Of a stretch of DNA of 64,000 bases, positions 63,891 to 64,000 are shown piece by piece. The notes below the pieces were generated by a model, which was given only the letters and a program-made list of their open reading frames with translations, was not told where the DNA came from and did not search any database. The translations under genes and the position numbers were made by a program. The stretch lies in the NCBI GenBank assembly GCA_026713105.1, contig JAPOPC010000077.1, forward strand, positions 1 to 64,000, given 5' to 3'. Origin of the DNA: Acidimicrobiaceae bacterium (GTDB lineage Bacteria; Actinomycetota; Acidimicrobiia; Acidimicrobiales; Poriferisodalaceae). Positions within the stretch are counted from its first letter, which is position 1. Each line of letters begins with the position of its first letter.

Positions 63891-64000
63891 TGAGGGACGG
63901 CGCGAATGGTGCCAAGCGGGCCAACCGACTCTCCCAACCCGACCATCTTGAGCCGTTGTCGCTGCCTCGGCTGCGTGCGGAGGCGTTGGCTGGGCTCGGG
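63887..64000 (+). CDS. Start of an unidentified gene, cut by window edge
   Basis: 38 codons from ATG 63887 to the window end. The reading is basic at first, then LEPLSLPRLRAEALAGLG. Too little is present to name a family. The start lies at the end of the second 29-bp repeat. The LexA-like core nearby would fit SOS-controlled 13E12/HNH-type genes, but I cannot confirm that from 38 residues. Confidence 0.5.
   Translation, partial: MLRDGANGAKRANRLSQPDHLEPLSLPRLRAEALAGLG

Noticed and set aside
63680-63946. Minus-strand 88-codon frame at the window end
   Set aside because: It spans both 29-bp repeats and has no domain; the plus-strand start in the second repeat is more convincing.

Overview
The window is high-GC DNA with frequent GTG/TTG starts, tightly packed genes and 1-4 bp stop/start overlaps. 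Its gene content points to an actinobacterium: cell-wall-binding-2 (CWB2) surface proteins, an SCO6745-family protein, F420/flavin luciferase-like oxidoreductases, two biotin-type acyl-CoA carboxylase systems, and many CaiB-type CoA-transferases. The mix resembles class Acidimicrobiia (environmental or host-associated), but that is inference; no rRNA, tRNA or ribosomal marker is present.

Layout. 1-1164: the 5' part of a leftward fibronectin-III surface protein, a G10 tract and a palindrome. 1165-26320: mostly metabolic. It holds an AAA ATPase, a small membrane protein, hydrolases, a double CaiB CoA-transferase, a P450, a reductase-like protein, a SulP transporter, acyl-CoA carboxylase alpha and beta subunits, a methyltransferase, an esterase, an amidohydrolase, a dienelactone hydrolase, an M1 peptidase lipoprotein, a MaoC hydratase, an acyltransferase operon with two CoA-transferases, an SCO6745 protein and a luciferase-like oxidoreductase. 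26321-27812: accessory non-coding DNA with two ~88-bp repeats that each carry an AT-rich palindrome, an orphan Phd antitoxin with a PIN remnant, and two long poly-C tracts (C17, C15). 27813-38862: four consecutive secreted CWB2 proteins. The first is a metalloprotease; the other three end in RCC1-like repeats that I count as 7, 14 and 14, i.e. one or two seven-bladed propellers each. 38909-43020: a decaying island of HicB antitoxins, AAA_14/DUF4143 ATPases and scars of both. 43054-54625: metabolic and housekeeping genes (luciferase-like oxidoreductase, second carboxyltransferase, ABC exporter, nitroreductase-SRPBCC fusion, GluQ, a secreted protein, an aminotransferase) and an MntA/HepT toxin-antitoxin pair. 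54711-64000: a membrane protein, a luciferase-like oxidoreductase fused to an uncharacterised Ala/Gly-rich membrane domain, phenylacetate-CoA ligase, Fic, NIPSNAP, a HpcH/HpaI aldolase, a free-standing paralogue of the uncharacterised domain, and the start of another gene.

How it fits together. The metabolic blocks suggest catabolism of aromatic or branched organic acids through CoA thioesters: activation (PaaK, CaiB), hydration (MaoC), carboxylation and redox steps. The surface array suggests a variable cell-envelope module: repeated propeller blades, an exactly duplicated 111-bp blade, and homopolymer tracts of a length seen nowhere else in the window. The two items I find most novel are this propeller array with its homopolymer tracts, and the paralogous domain found once fused to an oxidoreductase and once alone.
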